Positions 1-11,815 of a stretch of 64,000 nucleotides of DNA are shown piece by piece. The stretch lies in contig NW_025064890.1 in the NCBI RefSeq assembly GCF_019112545.1, forward strand, positions 1,112,912 to 1,176,911, in the 5' to 3' direction. The notes below the pieces were generated by a model that was not told the DNA's origin, searched no databases, and was given only the letters and a program-made list of their open reading frames with translations. Position 1 is the stretch's first letter. Every line of letters begins with the position of its first letter. The position numbers were made by a program, and so were the translations under genes. The stretch is from Guyanagaster necrorhizus (lineage: Eukaryota > Basidiomycota > Agaricomycetes > Agaricales > Physalacriaceae).

Positions 1-3000
1 TCTAGCCACTGCTTTGTTGACACTAAGTATGTAGCTGCCAATGAAATCCCCATTAAAACCATCTCTAGTGTGCAACTTCGATTATTTGATGGCTCTATCA
101 GGAGCTGTATATCTCAAATTGCAACCATCTCCATCTGTTTCCCATCTGGAGACATCTTCCCCATCGACTTCTATGTCACTCCTCTGGATTCATCTTGCAA
201 TCTTGTCCTAGGATACAACTGGCTCTCCCGCTACAATCCACTGATTGACTGGGCTGAAAACAGTATCATTTTCTGCTCAAGCTACCAGGATCCCACTCCA
301 ACCAATTCTATGGCCTCCACTGCATCCCAGAGACTTCTGTGCCCACAGGACAACAGTCCATCCCTCTCTGAGCCTTCCAGCTCAAATCCAGGACTTCTGT
401 GCCCACCAGACTCCACCAGTCCAACTCCCAGGGCTTCACCCCATTCCAAATCGACTCCAGATAACTGGCGGACTCCATTCCCATATGAATCCATCTACTC
501 CTATCCTCCCTCAGAGTCTTTTACTATGAAAGCATATCCAAAGATCTCCATCATATCTGCTGCCACATTTGTCTGAGCCAGTGCAGAAGAAAGCACTCAG
601 CAGTTCACACTGCAGCCTTTCTTGCCTAATATTGGAGCCAAAGCTGCATCCGTGGAACCAGCAGATCTTTCACCAGTGTTAGTAGAGTACCACGATTTTG
701 CAGACATCTTCAGCGATACCCTCTCTAAAAAACTATCTGAACACAGACCATATGACCTCAAAATCAACCTTGAGGAAGAAACCTCTCCACCACTTGGACC
801 TATTTATTCTCTCTCAGAATCTGAACTTAAGGCCCTATGAGAGTTTATTGATGATAATCTGTGCAATGGGTTCATTACTCCATCCCACTCTCCACATGAG
901 GCTCCAGTTCTATTTGTCAAGAAAAAGACCGATGAACTCCGACTTTGCATCGACTACCATGGCCTAAACAAAATCTCCAAGAAGAATCGCTACCCTCTTC
1001 CCCTCATTTCTGATCTCTTTGACTCTGCCCACTCTGCACGCATCTACACCAAGCTCGACCTTCGGCATGCCTACCATCTTGTTCACATAGCTAAGGGGGA
1101 TGAATGGAAAACAGCCTTTCAGACCCATTATGGTTCCTTCAAATGGCATATCATGCCTTTTGGCCTCATAAATGCTCCAGCAGCATTCCAACGATTTGTG
1201 AATGATATATTCTCTGACATGCTTGACATATCAGTAGTAGTCTACCTCAACGACATTCTCATATATTCTGACAATCCAGAAGATCACCAGAAACATGTTC
1301 ATGAGGTCTTACACAGACTTAGAGCTAATAAACTCTATTGCAAAGGTTCCAAATGTGAATTCAACTGAGATTCCATGGAATATCTAGGCTACATCCTATC
1401 ACCTGAAGGACTTCACATGTCTGAAGAAAAAGTCAAGGCCATTGTCAACTGGCTGGTGCTGCGAAAAGTCAAGAACATCCAATCTTTTCTTGGCTTTGCC
1501 AACTTCTACCATCGCTTCATACATGAATATAGCGATATCGTCCTCCCCCTTACATGACTCACCTGCAAGAGAACTCCATGGAAATTTGACGACAAATGCT
1601 TGGCCACCTTCAATGAGTTGAAACAGGCCTTTACACATGCCTCCATCCTTACCCACTGGGTCCCCGATCGAAAGATAGTGGTGGAAACTGATGCCTCTGA
1701 CTATGCAATTGCAGCTATCCTCTCCATCTATCTTGAAGATGGCGAAATTCACTCTATTGCTTTCCACTCCCAGAGCCTCCACAATGCTGAACTCAACTAT
1801 GACACCCATGACAAAGAGCTTCTAGCCATTTTTAAAGCCTTTAAACATTGGCAGCACTACCTTGAAGGCTCCGCGGACTCCATCAATATCATAACAGACC
1901 ACAAGAACCTTGAATACTTTGCCACCACTAAGATTCTAACCCGCCAACAGGTCTGCTGGTCCGAATACCTATCTCAGTTCAACCTAGTAATCTGGTTCCA
2001 CCCTGGAAAACTTGGTGGGAAACCAGATGTGCTTACTAGACAATGGAACATCTACCCTAAAGAGGGGGATAGCCAATATGCCCAAATCAACCCCTACAAT
2101 TTCCGACCCATGTTCATCCAAGAACAACTCTCTGCATCACTCCAAGCAACCTATCTCGAAGGCCCCACCCTATGGGCTAGTGCCATCATGGATATTGACA
2201 AACTCCACACCGATATCAGACAAGCACAATCCTCTGATGCTATATCCTCTGACAGCCTCTGCCAGGCCAAGGCCACTTCCGAATCCTCTCCCTCTCAATA
2301 GTCTATTGATGAATCCAACATCCTTCACTTCAAAAGCTGCATCTACATCCCAGACTTCGACAATCTCTGTCTCCATATACTACAGAACAATCATGACTAT
2401 ATCTTGGCAGGTCACTTTGGTCAAAACTGAACATTAGAACTAGTCTGGCAAAAGTACACCTGGCCAAAGATGCATGAATATGTCCGACACTATGTTAAGT
2501 CCTGCACAGTTTGTGGGTGCAACAAGACACCCAGACACTGCCCCTATGAGTTACTGAAACCTCTGCCAGTTTCTGAACGGCCATGAGATTCCATTTCCAC
2601 AGACTTCATTGAACAACTACTGGACTCCAACAGATTTACTGCCATCTTAGTAGTCATAGACCAAGCTAGCAAGCAAGCCATCTTCATCCCCACTCATGAC
2701 ACCATCAACTCCGTGGAGCTCACCCAACTTTTCCTTATCCACGTATTCTCCAAACATAGGGTACCCAGTCACATCACATCTGACCACAGCTCTGAATTTG
2801 TCTTCTAATTTACTCATGCCTTAGCCATGGCCCTTGACATAAAACTTTATCTTACCTCTGATTATCATCCAGAGGCCGACGGCTAAACTGAACAAGCAAA
2901 CCAAACTCTGGAACAATACATCCGCATCTACTGCTCCTACCAGCAGGACAACTAGGACACTCTCTTATCCATTGCTGAATTCGCCTACAATAATGCCCCT

Positions 3001-3693
3001 AATGTGTCCACCGGAATTTCCCCATTCTTTGCTAACAAGGGTTACCACCCCAACATCACCATTCACTCTGAAAGGGATATTGCCTCTGCTCAGACCTGAG
3101 ATTTCATGGTCAACCTTGATGAACTCCATCAATTACTGAAGGATAAAATTTCTGAAGCCCAGTCTTGCTACAAGATCTAAGCAGACAAGCACTGGATTCC
3201 AGCATCTCTGTTCACAATGGAGGACAAGGTCTACCTCAGCTCCAAACATATCAAAACCACCCACCCGACCAGAAAATTCTCAGAGAAATACCTTGGTTCT
3301 TTCAAAATTATAGCTCAACCTGGTACTCACTCCTTTACCCTGAGGCTTCCACCAGACCTCCAGTCTATTCACCCCGTCTTCCATGTGTCACAATTAGAAC
3401 CCATAGAAGAAAACACCATTCCTAACCAAATCCAACCACCACTGCCTCCAGTCAAAGTTGACGGAGAAGAACATTTCGAAATAGCCCAAATTCTCGACTC
3501 TAAACTGAACTGCCGGTTCCGCTGCCCACTGCTGTACAAAATCCAGTGGCTAGGATACGAAGGTACCAATGAAGAATTTGCTTGGTTACCGGCCTCTAAG
3601 TTCTCCGCCGATGAATTTATTGAAGAATTCCACCACCGATACCCAGACAAACCAGGACCCTTGTCCAAAGTTATTCAAACATCCCATTCCTAA
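1..3693 (+). pseudogene. pol of element A (PR-RT-RH-INT-chromodomain), decayed
   Basis: One reading frame (frame 1) runs from base 1 to the stop at 3691-3693 with no frameshift, but has 12 in-frame stops, ending at 576, 840, 1368, 1557, 2301, 2430, 2586, 2808, 2886, 2955, 3099 and 3180. Protease remnant: to about 290 (LGYNWLSRYNPLIDW). RT: about 690-1560, with the active-site block reading YLND at about 1243-1254 instead of YxDD, so a catalytic Asp is lost. RNase H: about 1670-2050 (TDAS, ITDH). Integrase: zinc-binding part near 2400-2520 and the DDE core near 2600-2940. Chromodomain: about 3470-3640 (IQWLGYEGTNEEFAWLP). Most stops match CGA-to-TGA, CAA/CAG-to-TAA/TAG or TGG-to-TGA/TAG changes, all transitions. 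Confidence 0.93.
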
Positions 3694-3869
3694 TACAGTG
3701 CTACTCTGGACACCACCAACACCCCACCTTACCATTTCAATTCTAACCACTAATTATCACTGTTCAATCACTCTTCCTACACTTTCAAAGTCAAAAAATT
3801 TTGCATTTACATTTTTGTCCACCACCAATATCTGATGCCCTTTTCTATATACATTTGATACAAAATATT

Positions 3870-5268
3870 TTACAAAGAAGCAAAATCCAATGGGCCTACA
3901 CCAGAACCCAAACTCTCCCCCTGCTCCTTCAACTCCTCTATATCCTCGTCCAGCCCCTTCAACATCGCCTCCTGAAGATCCTCCACCTCCTGATCTCTCT
4001 CATCCTTGAAAATCAGTCGGGCCCTCTTCCAGACCTCCACCTCGGACTCTGAAAACAGCTCTGAAGGAGATGACATATCATCAGAACTGTAGTCGTCTTG
4101 AAAATCTGCCACAGTATCGTGAACATCCACCACCTCGTCTGCCAACTCATCCATGCAATGCATCAACTTGCATATCAATTGTGAAAGTTGGTGGAGACCA
4201 GCAGAGACCTCCACACTGCTGATCACCTCACTCGTGGTGACCCCCTTGTTGAATGAACAGGTGGTTTTCTTAATCTTGCAGTGAGAGCAAGTCCACCCTC
4301 AACCGGTGCCTTTGGTTATCAGGCATGCATAACACTGGGCACCATCTTGACGACAGCGCACACAACTCCCTAAAAACAAAAAAGCTAAGTTGAGCCATGA
4401 AAGAAAACCAAGACACTTACTTTCACTATCCAACAATTCCTCGCCCTCCGCCGGTCCCACCACTTCCAACTTTGTCACTTTTTAGGGCTAACAACCACCT
4501 CTGTCCCACTGCTATCCACTATGCTCCTCGACCTAAACTTGCATTTATGGCCTTTCTCCACTGGATCCGCTGCCTTTCTCTTCTCCTCCCACACCCTTTC
4601 CTCCTCTCTAGAGTCCCTTCAGATTCCTCGGACTCATCATCTCTCTCAGTCCCCTTGTCCTGTTCATCATCAGATTCTGGAGGCGTAGGGTGAGTCACCT
4701 TCTTGAAGCAAAGACCGGGACCAGGACCAAACCATTCCACCAACACTTGATGCAGCCAAAAATCAACAGCCTCTGCGGGGGTCATTTGCAATCCATCCTC
4801 TATAACCATCCCCTCCAGCTCTACCTCCTCAGCCTCAGCCCTTGTCACTGCCTCTGTGGCCTCCATCTCCTCAGCTTCTCTCTGAGCCGCCTCTTTCAAC
4901 GCCTCCTCTGCCTCCTTAGCCTGCCTCTCCGCAGCCTGCTGAACCTCTGCCTTCTTCCTCTCCAACTCCTCCCTCTGCTCCTTTTTCCATGCCTCTCAGG
5001 CCACATGGTCCATCCAGACTCTTTCCTCCCACTCCCACTCCTCTTGCCATTCCAAATGGCTCTCTACAGCCTCCACATATTCTTCCTCCATGGTTCGCCA
5101 TTTCAGACGAAACAATTCCTTGGCCTCTTCAGGGCCATCGGGGGTGGATCCCCTCACCAAAGGCTTGGGAGTGTGTGAGCGATGATACATGGTGAGCAAT
5201 GACATAGGCAAAGATGGTGGTTTCAGATCAAGCTGAAAAAACTCCTATGGCCACCAACAATCTTCCAT
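3870..5268 (-). pseudogene. Antisense accessory gene of element A: coiled-coil protein with paired CX2CX6C clusters, decayed
   Basis: Between the pol stop and the 3' LTR, but on the opposite strand, lies a protein-like reading frame. It may start at the ATG at 5268. The N-terminal part is rich in W and E (about 5030-5150), followed by a long Glu/Ala/Arg coiled coil (about 4800-4985) and an acidic-to-basic stretch. A clean intron follows (donor gtaagt near 4408, acceptor ttttag near 4376). After it comes a cysteine cluster near 4275-4370 with two CX2CX6C units (CVRCRQDGAQC and CSHCKIKKTTC). The C-terminus (3870-4226) is an acidic coiled coil. In-frame stops occur near 5248, 4996, 4519 and 4307, mostly of the transition type. 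CX2CX6C is the half-unit of fungal Zn2Cys6 DNA-binding domains. A regulator or nucleic-acid-binding role is inference only. It could also be a captured host gene. Confidence 0.6.
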
Positions 5269-5303
5269 GTGACCCCACCAGCCATTGGGATCTGCACTCT
5301 TGA

Positions 5304-5329
5304 GGGCAAGAATGCTAAGAGGGGGATAC
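5304..5329 (+). other. Polypurine tract of element A
   Basis: A purine-rich stretch containing aagagggggatac lies immediately 5' of the LTR start TGTTATG. This is where plus-strand DNA synthesis is primed in LTR retrotransposons. Position and composition fit, and it independently sets the left border of the LTR. Confidence 0.75.
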
Positions 5330-5827
5330 TGTTATGCACATGCTGCTGGCCTCTGTATCACCTCAACCAACCATGAATCCAATCACACTACCCACTGGAC
5401 TCCGACCGCTTCCCATTACCTACTAATTTCATTTCACCAGTATCATTTCACATCTGTATTTCACATTGTAATATCTAGATCTCAAACTCAGTAATGAATA
5501 CCGACACCAGAACCCAATGGAATCCAACTCGGAATTAGCTACTATTAGTATATAAAGCCATGTACATCATCATAGCTACTCAGTTCGAATATCAACTTGG
5601 ATAAGCCATCTACACTTCACACTCACCTCAACTCCTCCTTATCTTGTCCGTCAGATTCCGCTCTGAAGAATATTCCTGTTCACTTCTCTGACAGAACTCT
5701 GTTCCACCCATCCAGATCCTTGGGCTCCAACTCAAGGGTGACGTTGCCAATAGCTTTGTCGATGCCCATGCACTCCACCGGACTCCATGCATGCATTCAA
5801 GCCTACTCAATTGGCACGTTCCTAACA
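5330..5827 (+). repeat. 3' LTR of element A (498 bp)
   Basis: The LTR begins TGTTATGCAC and ends TTCCTAACA, giving inverted ends TGTTA/TAACA. A TATA box (tatataaa, 5549-5556) precedes a plausible transcription start near 5573-5590 (agctactcagttcgaat) by about 30 bases. It directly follows a polypurine tract and is directly followed by element B sequence. No second copy is in the window for comparison, so the borders rest on the inverted ends and on the junction. Confidence 0.85.
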
Positions 5828-8800
5828 GATCTCGCCCATCTATCTTTGCTTGTTGTATAAACTTTTTTGGGCCATAGAGTTCATCGAGCCACTCCAGGGC
5901 TCAGCACTACTCTGCCTTTCTTATTTCTTCAATCATTTTGTCTACAACTTCTTCGGCCCTGGCCCAGTGAATCTAATTCTTTAGTATGGCTTTTGCCATG
6001 GCCTCATTTTTGGCTTTCTTAATGGCTCTCCAAGTTCATTCGGTATCAAATGGCTTGAGCCACTCAGAGGGGCCCTCTGCTCCTGTTTGACCCAGAGGCA
6101 CTTGAGTTTCTTTTTGCAATTCTTTGGTGTGCATGGTAATACTTGGTATATTCAGATGTGTAGATATAAGAGTAACTACAGAAGTACTATCAGTCTGTCT
6201 AGCAGCTGGGATTTGCACACCATGAAAGTCCTTGGCTGACTCAGTGGAATCACTCACTGGTCGGCCTTGTCTTTTACTTTCTCCACTTTGGTCTTCATGC
6301 CAAGTTCTTCTTCTTCCTTCTGCAAGTTGGTGATTTGCACGTGGATATCTTCCCTTGTTCACTTCTTCTTTGGGCAGTCCTTAGCCATATGTTCTTTTAA
6401 CCCACAGTTGAAGCACTTCTCTTCCTTTTTTATGTGGTCGATGTCTATCAGCTTCCTAGATCTGGTATATGTGATTCCAGTGCCCATCTTCTGAGCATTA
6501 TAGGAGGTCGAGGTCATTGAGGTTCCTTGTGGTTTTCTGGCAGTTGTCTCTGATTTGTTTGGGGTTTGTAGTGTTGTCTTCTTGGGTCCATCCTGGAACA
6601 TCATGAACTCCGCTTTCTGCCTTTGCCATTCCTTGTACATCTTGATGATCCATTCTTTCCATTCATTGTACCTGATTGGCATCAAATTCTTGATGCTGAT
6701 CATGAAGATCATCATGATGTACGAAGGAGAAACTCCTCATTTGAGGGCCTCAACCATCCTGCTGGTATTCCCTGTATCTTCCCTAATCCCAGTGAGCTTA
6801 GTAAGCCTCTCTAGCTCATCAAAGTAGTCTGTCGCCACCTTGTCAGCTATCTTGTATTCCTTGATCTTTTGCTTGTGTATCTTCTGTACTGCTGGATCAA
6901 TGAATTTGTCATTAAGTATCTGCTTGAAGACCAGCCAGGACAGATATCAGTAATGGTCCCGAGTGGCAGAGTAGAAGTTTGGGGATATAAGAATCCACCA
7001 TGTTTTGGCCTTCTCCTCAAGGTATGAGGCCATGAATGCAACTTTGTTCATGTCTGTTCTGAGATATCCTGTATACACCTCAAAGTATTACTCACAGTCT
7101 ACCAGAAAACAGTCAATATTGTTGGAAGCCCCTTTGAATGGTCAGGGCTTCCGAAGGAGATCAGGTCGACATTGAAGGATGGTGGCATCATGGGGCAGGA
7201 CCTCCATTAGATTAGGATACTCATCAAATGGAGGTCAGTGCCACTCAATTGATAGCCTGGGGAATGAATGTAGAGAATGGTCATCAGCAATGGGACTCCC
7301 TTGTGGAAGAGCATCCTTTCAGACAATTACTCCATCTCAGATAGTGAAACTGAGCTGTACTGCTTCAGGATTGTCACAGACTGGCTCCTTTCTGGTACTG
7401 CTCTCTGTTGCCTCATCAGGTGAGGGCTGAGCCTCTAGAAGTCAGCTTCCTTTGCTGGTCCCAGGATTTCAGTACCCACTAGTTTATCCTTCTGGCACTC
7501 CTTGGGATCAGGACAGCCAGGTTGCCATTGATTAGGAGAAGGATGCAGAGTATGAATATGTGCTCTGGATTGATAGGGCTGAGTATACAGCCTGTTTCAG
7601 GGTGACAGGTGGGGTCTTCAGCATTGGTTGGATATTTGTCAGCATCTGATATGCTGGTGGTCACCAGACTTGATCTTCTGGATGCTTCTTGTTGTATTGG
7701 TTTGCCACATAGTCCATGGTGGCATACCTCAGCATTTCTGTTTATTCATCAGTAGAGGAATGCAAATATAATTGTCCTAGTTGTGATGCTATCCAGGTAG
7801 CATCATGCCATAAAAAGTTCACTCTCTACAGGTAATACTCCTGGTATTCCTGTGTCCTTACCCTTGCTACTTCCCATTCCAGTTCTTCTTCATCTGTTAT
7901 TTCTTCCAATCCATACCTGAGGACTCCACCAGGACAGGGCAGGTCACTGCTTTCAGTTTTCTCAGCCTCCTTGTCATCCTCTTCCTCCTCAAGGAGGGAA
8001 TCGGTAGGCAGGTCGTAGGGTCCCTCGTCCTCTTTCAGTTGTATGGTCATTGTGCTGCTCTGGCTGGGTGCTCAGCCCAGTGGTTGTAGTATTTGGTGTA
8101 TCATCATAGGCAGCAGTGGGTTGGCTGCCGATATTAGAATTGTACTGGTTTCTGCCAGTTGCTCATGCCGCCTCCACTCACTCATGATAGAGGCAGATGT
8201 TCAGTCAGTAATCATTGTTGATAAGCTGGCCAATGACCTGACTTCTGAGAAATCCTTGGAGGGCATGAGCAGGGATATGGGTATTGCTAGGAACTCGAAG
8301 CCCATAATATCTGAGGATAGACTCATCACTCCCGATGGCTGAGTTGGTGCTGGGAGTTTTCCAGGAAGAGGGATATTCTGGGGTTGGAAGGTGCTGGTTC
8401 CAGTCAAGGGTCCCACTCCTGGATGAGCTGAGCTCTCTAAAGACTGGAGTTGAGAGGGAGCCATCTGCTCATACTGGGGCAAGGACACTGTGGACCTCAG
8501 GTCAAAGTCCATACCAGTTGGTGATATCAGCTCTGGTGAGCCTGTCCCTTTTCACTTCTTGCTGATGGTCTTAGTTCTGCTCATCATACTAGGCAGCCAC
8601 TCTCCTTTGGAGCTCCTCCTTCTCCTTGTGGCAGTCCTCATGCTCTCCATGTACTGGCTGCAGCTTATTTTGCTGCCTATGCTTCTCTTGTCAGACAGCA
8701 TTGTCATAGTTAAAGGAGACTGTAAGGTCTCAGATGGAGAAGTACCAGTGGATGGTTTCCTCTCATACTCATCATTGTTGCTCTTTGTCATTTTGGGGGT

Positions 8801-9184
8801 CCCTCCCTATCCATGGGCTGGCTCAAGTGGTAGGGGTGAGGCTGTGAGGCTGGCTGCAAGGAGTCAGAGGTTGGAATCATTGAGCTAGCCAAGCAGCATC
8901 AAAAGAGTCTCAGGCATGGTCAGCAATCCTATGGGTTCAGGAGGCTGAAGAGGGGTTGGAGGAGGAGGACTGTTCAAAGAAGTCCTCTAGAAGATCCTGG
9001 TCTTCGCCATAGAGGACCACATCTGGTACAAAGATCCTGTGTCCTCCTGGGATGCAAGAGTGCTAGTTTCCAAGTCAGGGGGAGTGTTGTCCTCCTGCTT
9101 CTTCTTGACCATCCTCCTGATGCGAGCTGCTAGACCTGGCTTCTGAGGGCTGGTAGGTTGTTCATCAGAATTTGGGGATGTCAT
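5828..9184 (-). pseudogene. gag of element B, decayed
   Basis: The frame starts MTSPNSDEQPTS at 9184, resembling MISLTPDEHPTS at the start of element D. Near its end (6359-6715) it has a CCHC zinc knuckle, CFNCGLKEHMAKDC (CX2CX4HX4C), with all four ligands present. This is the nucleocapsid motif that binds the element's RNA. After the knuckle, a TGA replaces the Arg codon seen in D, and a 1-base deletion relative to D shifts the frame before the PVSDS segment (about 6250). Many other stops interrupt the 3.3-kb region, so only short open stretches remain. The last part (5828-6030) matches the region just before protease in element D. Confidence 0.8.
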
Positions 9185-9433
9185 GTAGGAGGAGGTCTGG
9201 AGTTACATTGCATAAGATTTCTCAAATATATAGAAACTCATTGTAATGTCTGAGAGCCCAAGCAGTGATTGAATGGCATCTCTGGCATAGCTGGATGATC
9301 ACCAACAATCCTATTAATGTTCTGATGATGGATGAGAGGAGTTCAAAGAACTTGTGGTCAAAATTCAGGTCAGTAGAGATTGTGGGGGGCATTTGGTTTC
9401 TCAGCACAATTAGACTTAAAAAAGAGAAGTTGA

Positions 9434-9447
9434 AGCTTCGAGCTAAT
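9434..9447 (-). promoter_or_regulatory. Primer-binding site of element B, self-priming type
   Basis: Directly inside the LTR border, the plus strand reads agcttcgagctaat. The same strand within the LTR (9597-9610) reads tttagcttgaagct, whose reverse complement agcttcaagctaaa matches except for one G/A difference and the last base. On the element's RNA the site is thus complementary to the predicted transcript start, the arrangement known from Tf1-type self-priming. Confidence 0.7.
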
Positions 9448-9905
9448 TGTTAGGCCCAAGCATCATGTAAACTGATACACATGATAAACAGGTGTCCTTT
9501 TGCACTTTGAGGGATCAGCTGAGTCCACTGAGTGTATATCTGTTCAGTGTATCATAAGATCAGACATTGACTTGAGGTAGAATGGTGGTTATAAATTTTA
9601 GCTTGAAGCTGAGATATATCAGTGAGAGCTATGAGTCTTAAGTACTGTACAGGCTATGCTAATAATACTCTGGCTAATTGTGTCTTTCTGTGTCCATGGT
9701 GCTCATTGTCCTTGAGCATTATTACCATACATAAAAGGTCGATTGTGCATCATCAAGCACTGTTGTCATGCATCAGTGAGCGAATGACAAATGAGCTGAT
9801 TGTGATGATTAAGCCCTTCCCATGACTTCTGTTTGATGTCTTGACTAAGCATAAATAGGGGTAAAAGATGAAGAAGAAGAGAAAATAAAGGGGAAAATCA
9901 TAACA
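9448..9905 (-). repeat. 5' LTR of element B (458 bp)
   Basis: On the plus strand it starts TGTTAGGCCCAAGC and ends AAAATCATAACA. Both ends match the two LTRs of element D (17370-17826 and 25012-25468), which have nearly the same length (457 bp). The five bases after it (tctgc, 9906-9910) are the expected right target duplication, and the partner should lie left of the window. Confidence 0.88.
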
Positions 9906-11815
9906 TCTGCAAGTTCGGTAACCCACTGCACTTGTCTGTGGATGAGTTTCTGTAGCTTCTTGAAGTACTAGAGGTTTTAGTGATTCATTCAGATTTCAAA
10001 GTTGAGTTTGGCATCTATAAGATAGTGCTGCTATTCTTCCAATGTGAGCATAATAGCAAGGAGTTCTTTATCATAAATTTCATAGTTGTGCTCTGTTGCC
10101 GAGAGCACCTTTGATAAAAATGCAACTGAGTGCTATTTGTCATTCTGTTTTTGTGACAAAATGGCATCAATTGCCCTCTCACTAGAATCCACTTCTATAT
10201 GGAATTGATTGTCATTGTCTGAGATGGTGAGGACAGCATCATCTCAGACATTTTTTTTAATGGCAATAAATGCCACTGACTGAGCCAGTCTCCAGCTCTA
10301 TGGTTCCTTTTCTGTGAGTGCAGTCATTGGTCATATGATTTTTGAGTAGTCATGGATAAAGTGACAATAGAAGTTTGTGAACCCCAGAAATGACTGGAGT
10401 TTGGTTTTTTTCAATGGTGCCAGCCAATCCATGATGCTGGCAACTTTGACTGGGTCCATTCAGACCACCTCTTTGCTGATGATCACTCCAAGGTACTTAG
10501 TTTCAAGTACCTCAAACTCACACTATTTCAGTTTAAGAAAAAGCTTTTATTCTCATAATATTTGCAGGATCTCTTGAACAATCCTGTGGTGCTCCATCAA
10601 GTCTTTGGTGAAGATGAGAATATCATCAAGGTAAATGGTTACCTTGCCATGGGTGATGAGGTCTTTAAAGATGTCATTCATCATCCACTGGAACATTGCT
10701 GGGGAGTTCATCAGCCCAAAGAACATAACAAGTGGTTCGAACAGGCTATAGTTGGTTCAGAATGCAGCCTTCCACTTGTCCCCTTCTTTGATGCAAACAT
10801 TGTTGTATCCCTATTGGATGTTTAGCTTGATGAAGTATTTTGCCCCCTGAAGCTTATCTACCAGATTGGCAATAAGTGAGAGTGGATAACAGTTTTTGAC
10901 TGTCATCTCATTGAGTTTTCAGTAATCTTGTACTGGCTGGAGTTTCCCATCCTTCTTCTTGACAAAGAAGAAGGGTGATGCTATGAGCAATTTTAAGGGT
11001 TAAATCTGGCTGAAGGTCAGATTTTTGTCGAGGAACTTGTTGAGCTCCTCTTGCTTATTCAGGCTGAGTTAGTAGACTTTGCAGTCCAAACTAGCCTTTG
11101 CATTGGAGACCAACTCAATTGTGTGGTCCTAGAGTTTTCTTGGGGAGAGTTCATCAAAATTTTCTTTGGTGAACACATCCCAGAATTTCTAGTATTGACT
11201 TAGAACAAGATCATCAAAAATCTTGTCCCTCTTGGCAAGATTGGCTTTAGTGGCCAACTCATTGCTCTTGCTGTCCATCATGTAAATGTGAATTGTTTTT
11301 TCTACATCCACAAAAAGCATCCTGTCCCCCTCTTCCAAATCAGTTTTCCATGGCTCCTTTGGATTATTGTCCAGCAGATAGAATGGCATCTTTCAGCAGG
11401 GGCATTGAACTAATGCTATGGTCTCTTTCTACCAATTGATGATGGAGTTATAGCACTTGAGCTAATCATATCTCAGGAACATTTCAGCTGTGCTGAGGTC
11501 AGTAACAGTGAGCTCGATTCATTCTTCGTACTTGCCAATTTTGAGTTGGACCTCGATATAGTTGGTAATGTCTCTGTTTTTGTTCCATGAGCCATTTATA
11601 TTGTACACATAGGACAGTACTGCTGCCTTTCAGATGTTCAGGCCATATTGGTCTATAAAGCACTGATTGATGGCACTAGTGATACAGCCTGAGTCCAGGA
11701 GGGCCAAGACTGTGAATGTCTTATGAGTGTCTAATATCTCGATCTGATACTTGATGTTTATAGTTTGGCTGAGACAGCTGCAGATTTGGTAGAGTGCATG
11801 TTTGAGCTCATGCAA
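9906..11815 (-). pseudogene. Protease, reverse transcriptase and partial RNase H of element E, decayed
   Basis: Protease: ALLDSGCITSAINQCFI (about 11660-11710) keeps the catalytic DSG-type motif. RT: the block VTIYLDDILIF (about 10610-10650) keeps the YxDD aspartates. RNase H: VDSSERAIDAILS, then [11 protein letters not shown] (about 10040-10080), and the region before the conserved W..ELA end at 9906. Stops within RT/RNase H correspond to Trp and Gln positions conserved in element D, and read TAG, TGA or TAA as expected from G-to-A or C-to-T change. The frame ends at the B insertion, so the RNase H domain is incomplete here. Confidence 0.85.

Larger units (their letters stand above)
1..5827 (+). 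mobile_element. Element A: chromodomain Ty3/gypsy retrotransposon, left part cut by window edge
   Basis: The window opens inside the aspartic protease, so the 5' LTR and gag lie outside. Domains then run protease, reverse transcriptase, RNase H, integrase and chromodomain, followed by an antisense gene, a purine-rich tract and a 3' LTR ending at 5827. The domain order with a C-terminal chromodomain is that of chromoviruses, which in fungi insert into chromatin by an integrase-linked chromodomain. The right end abuts gag-pol sequence of a different, minus-strand element (B) without a gap, so A inserted into B. Predicted target duplication is the 5 bases after 5827 (gatct); the left copy is outside the window. 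This copy still has more CpG than its neighbours, which suggests it is the youngest of the stack. It cannot be active because of 12 in-frame stops. Confidence 0.92.
5828..9905 (-). mobile_element. Element B: minus-strand Ty3/gypsy retrotransposon, 5' half (LTR + gag)
   Basis: Read on the minus strand, the order is LTR (9448-9905), primer-binding site (9434-9447), gag (from 9184) and the beginning of the gag-pol junction, which stops abruptly at the end of element A's LTR (5827/5828). The protein sequence and LTR ends match element D (17370-25468), so B and D belong to one family. Comparison with D near 21290-21340 shows that B should continue into protease there. The rest of B is therefore expected left of the window, beyond element A. 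On the right, B abuts RNase H coding sequence of element E at 9906, so B inserted into E. Confidence 0.85.
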
